From contig NZ_ADVG01000002.1 in NCBI RefSeq assembly GCF_000178855.1, positions 1 to 64,000 on the forward strand: a stretch of DNA of 64,000 nucleotides, read 5' to 3'. A program made the translations under genes and the position numbers. Below, piece by piece: positions 16,985 to 24,962 of the stretch; the first letter of the stretch is position 1; each line of letters starts with the position of its first letter. Below the pieces are notes generated by a model. The model saw only the letters and a list, made by a program, of their open reading frames with translations. It did no database searches and was not told the origin of the DNA. The DNA comes from Ktedonobacter racemifer DSM 44963. Lineage in GTDB: Bacteria; Chloroflexota; Ktedonobacteria; Ktedonobacterales; Ktedonobacteraceae.

Positions 16985-17329
16985 CTAAGAGATTTTCTGA
17001 GTGGATTGTTGGCGGAACTGCTTTATTTTGGCGATCTCTTCATCCAGTTCCCACTTGTCAACGAAGACACGACCGCCGCAATAAATCTTTCGTCGCGCAA
17101 ATTCCTCGGGGGTCGTCTCCATATCCCACTTCCGTACCTCCTCTTTAGGGTGAAAGAACCAGGGTTCAACTAGTGCGTACTTCTCATCAAATACCCAGGC
17201 AGGACACTCTTCCCCATATTTTACGCTGGAATGGCAAAAAACGACGCAGACGAGATGCACTCGTACACGCCGTTTAGCTGGGTCAGGAGCAGCATTGGTA
17301 AAAGGCAATGCAATTGACAAATGACCCAT
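16985..17329 (-). CDS. Hypothetical protein, 114 aa
   Basis: The composition is protein-like, with a charged C-terminal half (EVRKWDMETTPEEFARRKIY, WELDEEIAKIKQF). No family is recognised, no signal peptide is clear and no strong ribosome-binding site lies before the ATG. It lies just outside the right attachment repeat, so it belongs to the ancestral flank or an older insertion. Confidence 0.5.
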   Translation of the reverse strand: MGHLSIALPFTNAAPDPAKRRVRVHLVCVVFCHSSVKYGEECPAWVFDEKYALVEPWFFHPKEEVRKWDMETTPEEFARRKIYCGGRVFVDKWELDEEIAKIKQFRQQSTQKIS

Positions 17330-17353
17330 TAGTGAAAGTAGAGCTATAGATGT

Positions 17354-17698
17354 TTACCCTCCACTTGTGCAGTCTGGATCGTTAGCACGGGCATAGTTGT
17401 AACCCTCCATATAGCCCTCCTCTTTAGCGGTGGGTCTGTAGGGTCGCGCGCCATACGCAGACGTGTTGCAGTCGGTCACTGCATCCCTGTATCCTTGACG
17501 ATACCCTTGCATGTAGGGAGTGCGTGGCTGGGGAAGTGCAAACATGGACACACCTAAACTTTTAGATGCAGTAGCAGCATGTGATGAAGTATCACTGGTA
17601 ACCGTTGCGGCAAAGGCAGGTGGAATCATACTGAGAGAAAACATGAGAGCGCAAAGGAACAGCGCTCCGTACAGGATGATGCGTCGCTTATTATGCAT
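17354..17698 (-). CDS. Small secreted protein with YxxGYxxGY motif
   Basis: Starting at MHNKRRIILYGALFLCALMF it has a clear signal peptide ending PPAFA. The mature part of about 80 residues has YMQGYRQGYRDAVTDC and EGYMEGYNYARANDPDC, two related motifs, each followed by a cysteine. That arrangement suggests a disulfide-linked duplicated fold. Function unknown. An AAAGG lies 12 bases before the ATG. Confidence 0.65.
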   Translation of the reverse strand: MHNKRRIILYGALFLCALMFSLSMIPPAFAATVTSDTSSHAATASKSLGVSMFALPQPRTPYMQGYRQGYRDAVTDCNTSAYGARPYRPTAKEEGYMEGYNYARANDPDCTSGG

Positions 17699-17704
17699 AA
17701 ACAC

Positions 17705-18030
17705 ACGCCTTTCTGAGTAATAGGTCCGCTTTCATCTCTTTCGCATTACTGGAAATGTACCTAATAAACCACATCCAAAACTTTTTCAGAACAAGATAGC
17801 CAGTACAACAGGCCAAGATTTCGTGCGCTTAGGGATCATCTCATCTTCCTCCTGGCTTTTGACACTGCTATAATCCCTTAACGAAATTCACAGTCTAAGT
17901 GTTTATGAAGAGTAAAAGTAGAAAGTTTCCATCCAGTTCGGAGGCAGATAGGTTTAGGCAAAAGGAATTTTAGCAACTTTTCATATTGAGCATCAGAATG
18001 ATAAGGCTCTTAACTCTGGTCCTATCTTCT
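17705..18030. other. AT-rich spacer, no gene seen
   Basis: 326 bases without a coding frame of merit or a clear hairpin. It lies upstream of the secreted-protein gene and next to mobile-element debris. Confidence 0.5.
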
Positions 18031-18135
18031 AGATGTCACTTCACCCACTCCTCAAGCGTCGGGGTATACACACGTTCTAATCGCTTCATCGTCTCTAACT
18101 CCTCTCAAGTACATCACACAGAAAAGCATTGTATA
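18031..18135 (-). pseudogene. Remnant of a Rep gene 5' end and leader
   Basis: Hand alignment with 14471-14575 shows about 15 differences in 105 positions. The remnant still encodes MKRLERVYTPTLEEWVK and is then stopped by TGA where the intact gene has TGG. Nothing of the rest of Rep follows. It marks a former second element of the same family. Confidence 0.8.
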
Positions 18136-18318
18136 CTTGAGCTAACCAAACGTTTGAATAAGCAAATACAATATTTGCGAGGTTTACAATGCACGCTCAC
18201 CAGTTTGCAATAGCAGACACTTGGCATGGAGAACTACATTCAATATCTTTTTTACATGCATTGGCCCGCTTCTTCTGATTCTCATGAGCATAGCAACGTA
18301 CCGAGATTTCAAATCACA

Positions 18319-19168
18319 TCAACGTGAAGAAAAACAATGGATCTGGTACAAACAATCATCCCTCGTCGGCACCACAGGATCCTCTAAGCCAATGCTTCCA
18401 TAGCAATTGGCAAGCCTGGTTGTGAGCTTGTGGAGCACATCGTCTCTCAGAGAGGTAATACGATAATGGAGTCGTGCCACCTGTCTACGCGCATTCTCGC
18501 GGTTTTTTGATCCCGGTTTACGGCGATGCAGTCGCTTATTGGCCTGACGCAATTTTTTGAGCGCCGTTTTGAGGAAGGCTTGGTTCTCGACTCCCTCTCC
18601 TGTACTCAAGGTGGCCAATCGGTTCAGTCCGACATCGATACCAACAGCGGCTGGTTTCTTCGCCGGGATCGCATCTGGGAGTTCGACCTGGAGAGACACA
18701 AACCACCAGTCTGCTGACGCGCGTGATGCGTGCTCCTCTCACGCGACCTTTGAAGCGCAGATTTTCCGCCATGTTGACCCATCCGAGCTTAGGAACCCAC
18801 AGACGATGATCCCCCAACTCGAATTGATCGTTGGCAAGGTAAAAGGAGGGTTTGTTTTGTTTCTTGCTCTTGAACTTGGGGCGTTTGGCTTTGCCTTCAA
18901 AAAACGCGGTGAAGGCTTTTCCTAGATCGAGAAAGGGCTGATCTGAGGCGTTCTTCGTCACCTCCCATGTCCAGGGGAATTGCACCCGCCGGATCTCGTT
19001 GAATTGCTTCTTGAGTTTCAAGGCAGTGGGTTTCTCCCCGGCTTCGTATTGGCGGTTCCATTCGGCCAGCGCCCAATTCCACACAAAGCGTGCAACGCCT
19101 GCGGCACGAGCAAGGGAGTTGGCCTGCTCAGGTGTGGGATGCAGTCTGATCTTATGGGCGCGAATCAT
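18319..19168 (-). pseudogene. Frameshifted and truncated TnpB (IS200/IS605-type)
   Basis: The N-terminal part (IRLHPTPEQANSLARAAGVA, FVWNWALAEWNRQYEAGEKP) runs from 19168 to about 18700. The frame then shifts and continues with KPAAVGIDVGLNRLATL (first RuvC aspartate) and LANCYGSIGLED (RuvC glutamate). The C-terminal zinc ribbon and last aspartate are missing, and the sequence ends in unrelated residues near 18375. It is therefore dead as a nuclease. No guide-RNA-like right end is recognisable. Confidence 0.88.
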
Positions 19169-19456
19169 GCGGTTCTGCTCTTTCTCTTGCCTCCTATTTT
19201 CTCAAGTACAGGACAAACGTTCTCATCTGTCAAGAAGCTCGAAAGTGTGGCGTCTTGCCCACGGTTGCTCCCTTTTTCCCACTTTTTTGGGAACAGTTGC
19301 GTTCTCTTTGTTCGAGGAAAACGTCTTGAAGTACAAAGGGGCAAGGAGGCATAAGCGCCATCGGTGGTTTTATTTGTTATTTGCTGGCTTTCTGCGTTGA
19401 CATAAGTATGCAGGAGAAATGAATGTGAGCGATTGCGAATAGGCTCTGGAGATTCT

Positions 19457-19738
19457 ATGAAATATATCGAAGCCGCAATTATTTTGCTGGGACTTATCAT
19501 TGGCGCCATTGTTGGAAGCATGATCCCAATTGGCAATGGGAATGCAGCGTTTATCGGCGCCTTGCTTGTGCCGGCCCTTGGGCTTCTGGTGCTCTTCTTC
19601 ATCAAATTGGGGCGGAGAAAAATGTCGCTGGAAGAGCGCAACCAGCAAAACCAGTTCGTGCATCAACATTATGTGAATAGCGCCAATTCCACGGTGGAGC
19701 AGGCGCAGTATATTGCCACAAAGCTTTCTCGCAGATAG
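19457..19738 (+). CDS. Small membrane protein, 93 aa
   Basis: Two transmembrane helices (about AAIILLGLIIGAIVGSMIPI and AAFIGALLVPALGLLVLFF) are followed by a polar tail (SLEERNQQNQFVHQHYVNSA). GGAG is placed before the ATG at 19457. Family unknown. It is followed by the hairpin at 19829-19865. Confidence 0.65.
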   Translation: MKYIEAAIILLGLIIGAIVGSMIPIGNGNAAFIGALLVPALGLLVLFFIKLGRRKMSLEERNQQNQFVHQHYVNSANSTVEQAQYIATKLSRR

Positions 19739-19828
19739 GCTCTGTTCAAGCAAATCGTCATTGCTATCGATCAATCACACTTCGCTTCCTCAAGCAAGAA
19801 CTTAGCGCGAAACATGATTAGACTTAAG

Positions 19829-19865
19829 CAAAGCCACTCGTGAAGATTCTTCACAAGTGGCTTTG
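19829..19865. terminator. Terminator-like hairpin, copy 1
   Basis: CAAAGCCACTCGTGAAGA (19829-19846) pairs with TCTTCACAAGTGGCTTTG (19848-19865) with one G/T mismatch. A closely related hairpin closes the next operon at 21438-21476. Confidence 0.75.
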
Positions 19866-19935
19866 TTCGGCTTAGAGGAAGGAGTGCCATTAATATCCCT
19901 TGACAGGAATATTCCTTTTAAGGTATACTACAGAC

Positions 19936-20286
19936 ATGAAGACACTATGGACTGCTCTGACGAAGCCAAACCGCTTACAAATTGTCGAACTGTTGCGCGA
20001 TGGCCCTCTGACAGTAGGCGAGATCACTGAGCGCCTGGAATTACACCAACCCCAGGTATCGAAGCATCTCAAGGTTCTGAGTGAGGCTGACATTGTGGAG
20101 GTCCAGCCACAAGCCAACCGAAGAATCTATCAGTTGAGGCGCGAACCGTTCCAGGAGTTGGAGGCCTGGCTACACTCTTTTCGTCGCCTCTGGGAGGAAC
20201 GCTTCGATCGTCTGGATGATTATCTCCTGGAATTGCAGGGCACCGAGCAACACACGAGCAACCAAAGTGAGGATAACAATGTTTGA
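19936..20286 (+). CDS. ArsR-family HTH repressor
   Basis: A 116-residue winged-helix regulator: MKTLWTALTKPNRLQIVELL, recognition helix region LHQPQVSKHLKVLSEADIVE and the wing PQANRRIYQL. No metal-binding Cys pair is visible in the helix, so this is probably a non-metal ArsR like those paired with SRPBCC (AHSA1) proteins. The start at 19936 gives the family N-terminus. Its stop overlaps the next start by eight bases, so the genes are co-translated. It probably controls its own operon. Confidence 0.9.
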   Translation: MKTLWTALTKPNRLQIVELLRDGPLTVGEITERLELHQPQVSKHLKVLSEADIVEVQPQANRRIYQLRREPFQELEAWLHSFRRLWEERFDRLDDYLLELQGTEQHTSNQSEDNNV

Positions 20287-20779
20287 TTACCCATCTTTGA
20301 TCACCCACATTGAGGAACAGGAATTTGTCGTGGAACGGCAGTTCAGCGCCCCCCGCTCACTGATGTTTCAGGTTTTCACCCAGCCGGAACATCTCAAGCG
20401 CTGGTGGGCACCACAACCGTACACGATTCCCGTCTGCACCATCGATCTACGGCCGGGGGGCATCTGGCACTACTGCATGCGTTCCCCGGAGGGCCAGGAT
20501 CACTGGGCACGCAGCGTGTACAGCGAAATCGTGCCGCCGGAGAAGCTGGTCTATAGCTCGACCTTCGCCGACGAGCATGCCAATCCCATTGAGGGCATAC
20601 CGGAGCATCTGACCACCGTAATCTTCACGCAAGAAACTGGCACAACGAGGGTTGCCGCTCGTGTTCAGTTTACCAATGCAGCGGCGCTGAAAGTCGCTGT
20701 CGACATGGGGATGCTACAAGGGATGAGCATGACCTGGGATTACCTGGTCGGATATGTACAAGAGCTACACCAATCGTAG
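20279..20779 (+). CDS. SRPBCC/AHSA1 domain protein
   Basis: A 166-residue START-like fold protein of the AHSA1 (Aha1 C-terminal) group: VVERQFSAPRSLMFQVFTQP, HLKRWWAPQPYTIPVC, GGIWHYCMRSPEG and the C-terminal MLQGMSMTWDYLVGYVQEL. Such proteins bind small hydrophobic ligands, and pairing with an ArsR regulator is a common arrangement. It overlaps the regulator by eight bases and is followed 35 bases later by the DHFR-like gene. Confidence 0.9.
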   Translation: MFDYPSLITHIEEQEFVVERQFSAPRSLMFQVFTQPEHLKRWWAPQPYTIPVCTIDLRPGGIWHYCMRSPEGQDHWARSVYSEIVPPEKLVYSSTFADEHANPIEGIPEHLTTVIFTQETGTTRVAARVQFTNAAALKVAVDMGMLQGMSMTWDYLVGYVQELHQS

Positions 20780-20814
20780 GAATTTCCTGGGCAAAATAGA
20801 AAGGAAACAACATA

Positions 20815-21420
20815 ATGGATAAAACAGGCAAAGTTACAACAGGCTTCTCAATGTCTCTCGACGGTTTTATCGCTGGACCCAACGAAGACTTCCAATATCT
20901 CTTTGCCTGGATGATGAGTGGCGATACCGATTATGCGATCAAAATAGGCGATAGAGAACAAAAGCTCAAGATCGCGCCGGAAAGCGTCGAGATGTTCGAG
21001 AACGCCATCAACACGACAGGAGCCCTGGTGGCTGGACGCAGATTGTACGAACTCACTCATGGATGGGGAGGGCACCATCCCATAACTGCCCCGGTCGTTG
21101 TCGTGACTCATAGACCCGCACCGGAATGGGTCGAGGAGGAATGGCCGGTGACCTTCGTCACTGACGGCCTTGAAAGCGCTATTGAACAGGCCAAAGTGAT
21201 CGCTGGCGAGAAAAACGTCAGCATCGCTTCCGCAACGATTGCGCAACAGTGCCTTAACGCTGGACTACTCGACGAAATCCACATCGACCTGGTGCCATTC
21301 CTGCTTGGCGACGGTGTTCGCTTGTTTGAACATCTCAAGATAGCACCCATTACACTGGGAAACCCGCAAGTGAGCATCGGCACTGGAGTCACCCATCTCA
21401 CCTACTGTGTAAAAAAATGA
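20815..21420 (+). CDS. Dihydrofolate reductase-like (RibD C-terminal domain) protein
   Basis: 201 residues of the RibD-C/DHFR fold: GFSMSLDGFIAGPNEDFQYL at the N-terminus, ALVAGRRLYELTHGWGG, PVVVVTHRP and NVSIASATIAQQCLNAGLLD. This family uses NADPH on unknown substrates and is often encoded with ArsR and SRPBCC proteins, as here. It is last in the operon and followed by a hairpin. Confidence 0.9.
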   Translation: MDKTGKVTTGFSMSLDGFIAGPNEDFQYLFAWMMSGDTDYAIKIGDREQKLKIAPESVEMFENAINTTGALVAGRRLYELTHGWGGHHPITAPVVVVTHRPAPEWVEEEWPVTFVTDGLESAIEQAKVIAGEKNVSIASATIAQQCLNAGLLDEIHIDLVPFLLGDGVRLFEHLKIAPITLGNPQVSIGTGVTHLTYCVKK

Positions 21421-21437
21421 TATAGAGAAGAGCATCT

Positions 21438-21476
21438 ATAAAGCCACTTGCGAAGAGTCTGCGCAAGTGGCTTTAT
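21438..21476. terminator. Terminator-like hairpin, copy 2
   Basis: ATAAAGCCACTTGCGAAGA pairs with TCTGCGCAAGTGGCTTTAT with one mismatch. Similar in sequence to 19829-19865, so the three-gene operon is bracketed by two related hairpins. Confidence 0.75.
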
Positions 21477-21718
21477 GTTGCCTTTTAGCTCATTAAGCTA
21501 GCAATCAGCGGCGGCAGAGGCCAGGTTTTGCAATCGGCGAGCGTGATTCGGCAATCGCTCACATCAGGGTTATGGGCAGTGAGGGTCACCAGGACACTGA
21601 ACAGATCTAAGGATATCGGAGCCATCGCTTCCATATTCGACATAGTGATACGTGTAGGGCTGAACTACATGTCACCTATACTCTGTCGAGAAAACACAGT
21701 ATGAAGAAAGTGCCCGTT

Positions 21719-21743
21719 AGTCCAGGCTAGCCTGGACCCTACA
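21719..21743. repeat. TGTAGGGTCCA family half-unit
   Basis: AGTCCAGGCTAGCCTGGACC followed by CTACA matches the right arm of the palindromic repeats at 29721-29820, 41142-41204 and 44335-44420. Confidence 0.7.
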
Positions 21744-21768
21744 AGGTGATTTGGTATATGGAAGTTCT

Positions 21769-21798
21769 TTGCATCTCTTTATTCAAACAAGGCATAAT
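21769..21798 (+). promoter_or_regulatory. Possible promoter of the small membrane gene
   Basis: TTGCAT (21769-21774) and CATAAT (21793-21798) with an 18-base spacer, 21 bases before the ATG at 21819. Confidence 0.4.
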
Positions 21799-21818
21799 AC
21801 AGGTAGGAGTAGCAAAAA

Positions 21819-22105
21819 ATGAATACAGCATTGTGGAACTTGGTAGCACTCTTTTTATCTATGCAGTTGTGCTCACCATAGTGACACGCGGCAAGGGCTT
21901 TCAGCGATCCTGGCAATTGATAAAGACGAATAGTGGAGCACGCGCTATTGCGTTCCTCGCGCTGGCGCTCCTGCTCTTCCAGGGGAACCTGGTGCTGTTC
22001 GCGTGGCTCCCCTGGAGCGGCTTACTACAATGGTTCTGCGGGTTGGGCCTCATTGTGCGTCTCTGCCTCTGGATTGGCAGGGCCTACCGTGGCGCGCAAG
22101 AGTGA
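21819..22105 (+). pseudogene. Small membrane protein gene, probably frameshifted
   Basis: An ATG at 21819 with AGGAG ten bases upstream gives MNTALWNLVALFLSMQLCSP and then a stop. From about 21860 another frame continues as a good hydrophobic protein (RGKGFQRSWQLIKTNSGARA, IAFLALALLLFQGNLVLFAW, WFCGLGLIVRLCLWI). A frame opened from 21746 covers all of this, but its first 25 codons contain the promoter-like sequence. The simplest reading is one gene of about 95 codons broken by a single frameshift. A genuine 119-residue gene from 21746 is the alternative. Confidence 0.45.
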
Positions 22106-22123
22106 GGGGCGGTGCAAGGGAAG

Positions 22124-22189
22124 ATGTGCTACGTACGAACGCGCCTACAGGTATGGGGGAAGGTGTAGGCGCGTTCGTACGTAGCACAT
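22124..22189. repeat. Long palindrome, GTAGGCGCG family
   Basis: 25-bp perfect arms 22124-22148 and 22165-22189 around a 16-nt loop, between two convergent genes. The arm ACGAACGCGCCTAC resembles the repeats at 33562-33597 and 53618-53677. Confidence 0.88.
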
Positions 22190-22212
22190 TGTTGGAAAAC
22201 TCACCTGGGCCA

Positions 22213-22770
22213 TTAGAGGTCGAAGGGTGGGCAGATGGTGTTGAACTCGTTGAGCAGTTTCTCGACCTGAATGAGGGGCTGGTGCATGGCGGTGGGAACG
22301 CTGATGTTGAGCGTGAGGATGCGCTTGTTGAGTTTGCGCAGGGCCTCTTCGTAGTCAGCGGCGACCCTTGCCCGGCTCTCATTGAAGATATGTTTTTCGT
22401 GGCGCGTGGGCGGGATGCGGCGCGCTCGCAGTTCGCGATAGCGGCTGGTGATGGGGTCAAGCTTTTTCGCCAGTTGCTCACGCTGCCTCTCAATCTCCTG
22501 GACAAGGGCCACTTCGGGCGGCAGCTCGTTGTTGTTCTTGAGCAGGCGATAGGCCAGATTTTTGTCTCCGGCATAGGGGTTGTCATCGAGATTGAGAGGC
22601 TTCCCCACGCCTGGAAGGTTGTCAAATTCGCCGCGCTGCTGCGCTTCGTGGATCATCTCTTCGATGTAGTCGCGATACATGCGGCCCCCGAGACGACCGC
22701 TGTTGCCTCGAAGCTGCTCGGCCTGCTTCTTCTCTCTATCTGGTACTTTGCGCCAATCAACAAAATCCAT
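22213..22770 (-). CDS. DUF1992 / DnaJC28-type conserved domain protein
   Basis: A 185-residue protein with the DUF1992 signature YIEEMIHEAQQRGEFDNLPG followed by VGKPLNLDDNPYAGDKNLAY, found in DnaJ-subfamily C28 and bacterial stand-alone proteins. The C-terminal half is helical and charged. No J domain is present. The cellular role is unknown. Confidence 0.88.
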   Translation of the reverse strand: MDFVDWRKVPDREKKQAEQLRGNSGRLGGRMYRDYIEEMIHEAQQRGEFDNLPGVGKPLNLDDNPYAGDKNLAYRLLKNNNELPPEVALVQEIERQREQLAKKLDPITSRYRELRARRIPPTRHEKHIFNESRARVAADYEEALRKLNKRILTLNISVPTAMHQPLIQVEKLLNEFNTICPPFDL

Positions 22771-22820
22771 AGAGCACCTCTTCTTAACTTACACCATGTG
22801 CACGTTCTGTTCCTGAACTC

Positions 22821-22840
22821 TCGCGCCGGCGGCGCTCGCC
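22821..22840. repeat. GC-box (TCGCGCC-GCGGCGCTCG), plus orientation
   Basis: TCGCGCCGGCGGCGCTCGCC, one mismatch to the consensus box TCGCGCCTGCGGCGCTC, placed directly before the palindrome at 22841. Confidence 0.75.
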
Positions 22841-22881
22841 CTGGTAGGTGGTGTGGCTACTATACCCACACCACCTACCAG
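22841..22881. repeat. Palindrome with GTAGGTGG arm
   Basis: CTGGTAGGTGGTGTGG (22841-22856) pairs perfectly with 22866-22881; 9-nt loop. Confidence 0.85.
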
Positions 22882-22946
22882 AAATATGCATATGAGGTTA
22901 TATTAACCTTTGTTGAGGTTCCTGACTGCACAATGGCGTCTTTCTT

Positions 22947-24197
22947 TTACGTTTTTTTTCTACTACCTATTATAAGCGTTTGTACCTCACTGCGTGCAAC
23001 CTCGTAGACGTCGGCGAGCGGGATGTTGCGCTCACGAGCGACGCGTGCACATTCCTCGTATTCAGGTGAGGCGCTGATGAGCTGCTCACCAAGGTATTTG
23101 ACCTTCACGAGCATGGGACCAAAGCTAGTCTGGATGGTGCGCGGCTCGCGACGGGCCTTGAGGCGCTGCATATGCTGGAAGCGCACACCAAGGGTGGTGG
23201 TCTCGCGCAGGAGGCTCATGGCGAGCTGTTCGCCGAGTTCGGGTGGGGCGATGACGCGGATGAGCGTGGCGGGGCGATTCTTCTTCATCTGCATGGGGGT
23301 ATAGCTGACATCGAGTGCGCCCAGCTCTAGCAGATGATCGAGCAGGCCGCCCAGCAGTTCACCGCTCATATTATCGATATTGGTTTCGAGCACGGTCACC
23401 CAATCGGTCTCTGACTCGGCTTGCTCCAGGGTGGTTTGGACAGGAGAAGGCGCAGGCTGAGGAGCTCTCCTAGATGAGGGAGACAGATTGCCAAGGCAGA
23501 GACGTAGGGACTGACCACCGTCGCTGGCGCTTTTTCCTGGGACGCAACCATAGCCAACCTGCGTCACGCTGAAATTAACTGGCTCAAAGCTGGCCAGTTC
23601 GGACAGGAAAGCTGCCCCTTCCAGAGAGACTTGTTTGTTGTCAGGCGTGCTATACCAAACGGCCTCAACACGAATCAGCATCTCCAGGGCTTCAGGAAGC
23701 AGCAAGGGTTCCCAGCCGTGCGGTCCCTGGCGAGAGCCAGTAGCCATGGGAAGCGGCGAGACATAATTCTCATCTACGTTCAGCATATCAAGACCGAGCG
23801 TCAAGGCAATGAGCCAGAGCAAGGTCGTGATATCAGGGAGAGAGACATCCTCAATGGGAAGCTTCTGTAGCTTGCTGGTCGTCTGAGCGATGTGCTTGAC
23901 CATGGAGAGTACCGGTTGGCGCACCAGCTCTTTGAGCGTACCTGGCGGGAGCAGAGCAGGAGTATCCGCCAGGCGCCAGGGAACGGCCTTTTCTGGTGCA
24001 TCGAGGGCAAGTCTGGCACTTCTCCCGCTAACCGGAGCATCTTGCTTTTGCGAGGTAATGGTATGAGCAGGCAGTGAAAGCGCAGCCATAGCTTTTTTGA
24101 GAGCGTTAAGATCAAGCCCTATGTCAAAGAGCGCCCCCAGGAGCAGGGGAGCGGTAATACCATCATAGCAATCAAGATACACGACCCGGTGTTCCAT
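22947..24197 (-). CDS. LarC-like protein (nickel-pincer cofactor synthesis family), divergent
   Basis: LarC inserts nickel into the pincer cofactor of lactate racemase. The C-terminal half matches well: VTVLETNIDNMSGELLGGLL, QMKKNRPATLIRVI, ETTTLGVRF, PEYEECARVARERNIPLADV. The N-terminal half is altered. The family block DCFSGISGDM reads DCYDGITAPLLLGAL, and the usual ELxTPTGAA block reads KQVSLEGAAFL. No larA, larB or larE is nearby. The start at 24197 has GAGGT upstream; a longer reading to 24278 would include palindrome sequence. Activity as LarC is uncertain. Confidence 0.85.
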   Translation of the reverse strand: MEHRVVYLDCYDGITAPLLLGALFDIGLDLNALKKAMAALSLPAHTITSQKQDAPVSGRSARLALDAPEKAVPWRLADTPALLPPGTLKELVRQPVLSMVKHIAQTTSKLQKLPIEDVSLPDITTLLWLIALTLGLDMLNVDENYVSPLPMATGSRQGPHGWEPLLLPEALEMLIRVEAVWYSTPDNKQVSLEGAAFLSELASFEPVNFSVTQVGYGCVPGKSASDGGQSLRLCLGNLSPSSRRAPQPAPSPVQTTLEQAESETDWVTVLETNIDNMSGELLGGLLDHLLELGALDVSYTPMQMKKNRPATLIRVIAPPELGEQLAMSLLRETTTLGVRFQHMQRLKARREPRTIQTSFGPMLVKVKYLGEQLISASPEYEECARVARERNIPLADVYEVARSEVQTLIIGSRKKT

Positions 24198-24242
24198 GAA
24201 AGAGACCTCACAGTGATAGTTACAGCAGTATGCATTTGGTCC

Positions 24243-24323
24243 GACGCTGCTGAAGCACGCGTCTACATATAATGGCACGACATGCCCGTACTATTATATG
24301 TAGACGCGTGCTTCAGCAGCGTC
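24243..24323. repeat. Long palindrome (31-bp arms)
   Basis: 24243-24273 and 24293-24323 are perfect complements around a 19-nt loop. The left arm plus loop start recurs as a single copy at 16934-16970. It lies between the LarC-like gene start and the end of the gene at 24327. Confidence 0.92.
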
Positions 24324-24326
24324 ACT

Positions 24327-24962
24327 CTACGATAGGCGTTCAAGCCAGGCGGCTTTGCGCTCTGGTGAGAGATGCGTGCTGGCGGCAACGACCTGGGCAA
24401 ATGTGAGCGATTCCTGATTCTCGCCATAGGGGCCACGCGGCTCGGCGACCTTCAGGCGAGAGCGAGATGAGGTGTTGGACGGCTCACGGCTGGCAAAGAA
24501 GGCTTCAATGGCCGCGGGCGAATATCCAAGCACGCCTGCCAGGCACTGAGATAGAGTAGCAGGAATGCTCTCCGGAAGCAAGGTACGTCGCTCCAGTAAC
24601 TGAACAATATCTTCGCTCAATTCAAGCACGTCGGCGAGTTGGCGCGGTGTGACAGGCTGCTGCTGACGGCTCTCGAAGAGGCTGCGCACGGCGACATCCT
24701 GGGTAGAGAGGGCAGACTCCTGAGCCTGGGAGGTGTAGGCGCGCTCGAGGGCTTCGCGCGAGACCTCTGAGAGCGAGGCCAATGAGGTATTCATGGGCAA
24801 AGGAGCCTCAAAGGCCTGGTAGTAGCTGATAAAGTCAAGCAGTTCCTCACGATACTGAGGGTAGCGCGCGAGATAGGCAGAGAGCGAGGGCGACCTGCCC
24901 TCCTGGGCTTCCTCGACATAGCGCGCTGTAATGCGCATAATTTCTTCGCGTTCATGCTTCAT
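24327..24962 (-). CDS. Protein overlapping the sigma-factor gene, function unknown
   Basis: A 211-residue helical protein starting MKHEREEIMRITARYVEEAQ. It contains the block SLSAYLARYPQYREELLDFI, of the kind seen in small proteins near sigma factors, and an HTH-like segment TPRQLADVLELSEDIVQLLE. Its ATG lies inside the last codons of the sigma gene (11-bp overlap), so the two are translationally coupled. It could be an anti-sigma or accessory factor, but no transmembrane segment or zinc motif supports a classical anti-sigma. Confidence 0.65.
   Translation of the reverse strand: MKHEREEIMRITARYVEEAQEGRSPSLSAYLARYPQYREELLDFISYYQAFEAPLPMNTSLASLSEVSREALERAYTSQAQESALSTQDVAVRSLFESRQQQPVTPRQLADVLELSEDIVQLLERRTLLPESIPATLSQCLAGVLGYSPAAIEAFFASREPSNTSSRSRLKVAEPRGPYGENQESLTFAQVVAASTHLSPERKAAWLERLS

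Noticed and set aside
18221..18403. 60-residue frame with a hydrophobic start on the plus strand
   Set aside because: TTG start without ribosome-binding site; its last 16 residues come from antisense TnpB sequence. At most a broken fragment.
22003..23007. 334-residue open frame on the plus strand
   Set aside because: Runs antisense through the DUF1992 gene and across two palindromes; not a real gene.
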